A DNA stretch of 64,000 nt. Origin: Roseiarcus sp963820775 (GTDB lineage: Bacteria; Pseudomonadota; Alphaproteobacteria; Rhizobiales; Beijerinckiaceae). Both the position numbers and the translations under genes were made by a program. Position 1 is the first letter of the stretch. Each line of letters begins with the position of its first letter. Positions 62,038 to 64,000 of the stretch are shown here, one piece after another. The DNA lies in NCBI GenBank assembly GCA_963820775.1, contig CAWGBF010000008.1, forward strand, positions 434,001-498,000, written 5' to 3'. The notes beneath the pieces were generated by a model that was not told the origin of the DNA, made no database searches, and saw only the letters and a list, made by a program, of their open reading frames with translations.

Positions 62038-63207
62038 TTAGCGGACATACTCCCGCTGATAGCGGGGGCCGAGGCTGGTCAAGAGGTGATAGCCGATCGT
62101 CCCGCTGCGAGAGGCGAAGTCGTCGAGGTCGATCGCTTCCCCGAACAGCTCGACCGGGTCGCCCACGCGAACGGCGTCCTCGGGCAGGTCGGTGATGTCG
62201 ACGATGGCGAGGTCCATCGACACGCGCCCGACCAGCGGCGCTCTGCGCCCGGCGACCGCGACTTCGGCGCCGGGCCTCGCATCGGTCGCGCCCGCGCCGC
62301 GCGGCAGGCCGTCGGCATAGCCGATGATGAGGGTCGCGAGCCGGGTCGGGCGCCTGGCGGTCCATTGGGCGTTGTAGCCGCAGGTCATGCCCGCTTCGAT
62401 CGAGCGGACCTGCTGGATGGCCGCGGTCAGGGTGACGACGGGACGCATCGGGTTTGGGGCGCCCGGCGTCGGATTGCCGCCGTAAAGGGCGTACCCCGGG
62501 CGGGCCAGGTCGTAGATCGGGGAGGGATCGAGGAACATGCCCGACGAGTTGGCGAGCGAGGCCGGGAGGCCGGGAAACGCCGCGCGGGCGGCCTCGAAAC
62601 GCCCGATCTGCGCGAAGGTGATGGGGTCGTCGGGGATCTCGGACGAGACGAAATGGCTCATCAGCAAGTCGGCCCCGCTCGATCGCCCATGCGCCGCCAT
62701 CGCCACCTGGAGGCGAGCGAGGGACTCGAATCCGAGCCGGTTCATGCCGGTGTCGAGATGCAAGGCGCAAGGCGAGAGCCCGCCGCGTTGCGCGGCGAAG
62801 GCGGACCAGCGCGCCAATTCCTCTTCGCCGCCAATCGCCGGCGCGAGGGCGTGCTCCGCATAGTCCGATGGATCGGCCCCACTCTCGAGGCCGTTGAGCA
62901 CATAGATCTGGGCCTCCGCCGGCAGCGCCCGGCGCGCCGCGATCCCCTCATTCAGGTGGGCGACGAAGAAGACGCGCGCCCCCGCGGCCCAGAGCGCCGG
63001 CGCAGCTTCGGAGAGGCCGATCCCATAAGCATTGGCCTTGATGACGGTGGCGCAGCGCCCCGGCGCCGCTCGGCGCGCGAGCGCGCGCCAATTGCCGGCC
63101 AGCGCGCCAAGGTCGATCCGAAGACGCACCGGCGCCCGTTCGAGGGCGATGAGCCCAGTCACCGGACGAACCTTCTCCATGACCACCGTCGCGCCGCGAA
63201 TCGCCAT
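62038..63207 (-). CDS. alr: Alanine racemase
   Basis: The product, about 390 residues, has the PLP lysine in CATVIKANAYGIGL and the catalytic Tyr in MTCGYNAQW, with LHLDTGMNRLG, LANSSGMF and RPGYALYGG of the family and GRVSMDLAIVDIT near the C terminus. It interconverts L- and D-alanine for peptidoglycan. The N terminus is uncertain: the longest frame begins with TTG at 63261, and ATGs lie at 63207 and 63180. It is divergent from the yejA-like gene. Confidence 0.9.
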   Translation of the reverse strand: MAIRGATVVMEKVRPVTGLIALERAPVRLRIDLGALAGNWRALARRAAPGRCATVIKANAYGIGLSEAAPALWAAGARVFFVAHLNEGIAARRALPAEAQIYVLNGLESGADPSDYAEHALAPAIGGEEELARWSAFAAQRGGLSPCALHLDTGMNRLGFESLARLQVAMAAHGRSSGADLLMSHFVSSEIPDDPITFAQIGRFEAARAAFPGLPASLANSSGMFLDPSPIYDLARPGYALYGGNPTPGAPNPMRPVVTLTAAIQQVRSIEAGMTCGYNAQWTARRPTRLATLIIGYADGLPRGAGATDARPGAEVAVAGRRAPLVGRVSMDLAIVDITDLPEDAVRVGDPVELFGEAIDLDDFASRSGTIGYHLLTSLGPRYQREYVR

Positions 63208-63394
63208 GTTCGGATGTAAGACGGTCGCCGGGGCGGCGCCAAGCTCAGCCAACCTCGGCAAGCTTCATGAACGAAGTTTAACCCGGTGTTCAAGCTCCCG
63301 GTCGAGGCGGCGCCTCGTTTTCGCCGCGCTCGCTAGCGAAGACCGCTCAGGCGCGGTACACCGCGTGAGAGCGAGCCACGAGGCGGACGATTCG

Positions 63395-64000
63395 ATGACC
63401 ATGAGCTTGACCCGCAGGGCCGCGTTGAAGGCCGGCGGCGGCGGCGCGCTGGCGACACTCGTCTGTCGTCCCTTCGCGGCGCTTGCCGACGATTCCGTCG
63501 AGACGCATGGCCTGTCGTCGTTCGGAGATCTCGCCCTGCCGCCCGACTTCCCACATTTTGCTTACGTCAACCCGACCGCGCCGACTGGCGGCCTGTTGTC
63601 GCTGCAGATCACCGGGACGAGCGGCAACCAGAACTTCGACACCTTCGACACGCTCAATATCTATAGCTGGAAGGGCAACGGCGCGGCCGGCATGTCGGCG
63701 ACCTTCGACACGCTGATGACCGCCAACGGCGACGAACCCGATTCCGTCTATGGCCTGCTCGCGCAATCGGTCCGCGTCTCCGCCGACAAGCTGGACTACC
63801 GCTTCCGGCTGCGCCCGGAGGCGCGGTTCTTGGACGGCTCGAAGGTGACGGCGGCCGATGTGGCCTTTTCGCTCAACGTGCTGAAGGACAAGGGCCATCC
63901 GATCTACGCCCAGCTCCTGAAGGAAGTAGAGAAGGCCGATGCGGAAGGCGACGACGTCGCGCATGTGCGCTTTGTCCAGGGCCGCAGCCGCGACGCGCAT
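63395..64000 (+). CDS. yejA: Extracellular solute-binding protein, YejA-like (truncated by window edge)
   Basis: The frame is open from ATG 63395 to the end of the window (202 codons). The N terminus MTMSLTRRAALKAGGGGALA has a twin-arginine motif followed by a hydrophobic core. The mature part matches the YejA subgroup of peptide-binding proteins: HGLSSFGDLALPPDFPHFAY, DTFDTLNIYSWKGN, DEPDSVYGLLAQSVR, RLRPEARFLDGSKVTAADVAFS. It would bind oligopeptides for an ABC transporter. The shadow frame on the other strand is not a gene. Confidence 0.85.
   Translation, partial: MTMSLTRRAALKAGGGGALATLVCRPFAALADDSVETHGLSSFGDLALPPDFPHFAYVNPTAPTGGLLSLQITGTSGNQNFDTFDTLNIYSWKGNGAAGMSATFDTLMTANGDEPDSVYGLLAQSVRVSADKLDYRFRLRPEARFLDGSKVTAADVAFSLNVLKDKGHPIYAQLLKEVEKADAEGDDVAHVRFVQGRSRDAH

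Overview
The window is GC-rich chromosomal DNA from an alphaproteobacterium, most likely of the order Hyphomicrobiales (Rhizobiales). The evidence is the gene content: 5-aminolevulinate synthase (C4 heme route), a yajC-secD-secF block followed by NDUFAF3- and NDUFAF6-like genes, a eukaryote-like NADP isocitrate dehydrogenase, sarcosine oxidase, and a class III cyclase-TPR protein. Species cannot be fixed from the sequence alone. Most of the window is ordinary metabolism and transport. Mobile and decayed DNA is concentrated at 36.4-47.3 kb, 54.2-55.6 kb and 60.2-62.0 kb.

Layout. 0-7 kb: end of a sarcosine oxidase operon (soxA', soxG), three oxidoreductases, a secreted unknown overlapping an ABC-F ATPase, and aquaporin Z. 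7.4-11.7 kb: yajC, secD, secF, a Mth938/NDUFAF3-like gene and a squalene/phytoene-synthase-like (NDUFAF6-like) gene in one direction. 11.9-13.9 kb: secreted caspase-like protein. 14-21.8 kb: a seven-gene minus-strand run with an oxalate/formate-type MFS antiporter and its 43-residue small subunit, two near-duplicate periplasmic binding proteins, LivH, LivM and a fused LivG-LivF ATPase. 22-30.5 kb: PiT phosphate transporter, M20 peptidase, a FolP-FolK fusion, class IV aminotransferase, a ModE-like regulator, trpF and trpB. 30.7-36.4 kb: cyclase-TPR protein, accA, tRNA-Trp, tRNA-Gly(CCC), and a divergent PNPOx-family/LysR pair with a clear operator.

36.7-47.3 kb is the accessory zone. It holds a frameshifted IS110 element, an SDR, a large ELWxSDGT/FG-GAP repeat protein, an IS630 element, trmN6-like and DUF2007 genes, a polyprenyl diphosphate synthase gene broken by one base, and an IS5-type element. 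47.8-54.2 kb returns to core genes: hemA-hemE-hemF, an aldo/keto reductase, a lytic transglycosylase with a SPOR-like tail, and icd. A second IS630 copy lies directly against the alaS stop codon, followed by alaS with two inserted segments, a ClC channel, a decayed bicupin oxalate decarboxylase, alr and the start of yejA.

The most unusual non-coding signal is an unclassified dispersed repeat. It has an A/T-rich lead-in, a conserved 41-nt core and a CCAA/TTGG-rich tail, and occurs in four intergenic places (about 32.95, 42.07, 43.54 and 61.87 kb). In two copies the tail folds into a hairpin. A second, REP-like family related to short repeats common in alphaproteobacteria occurs four times.
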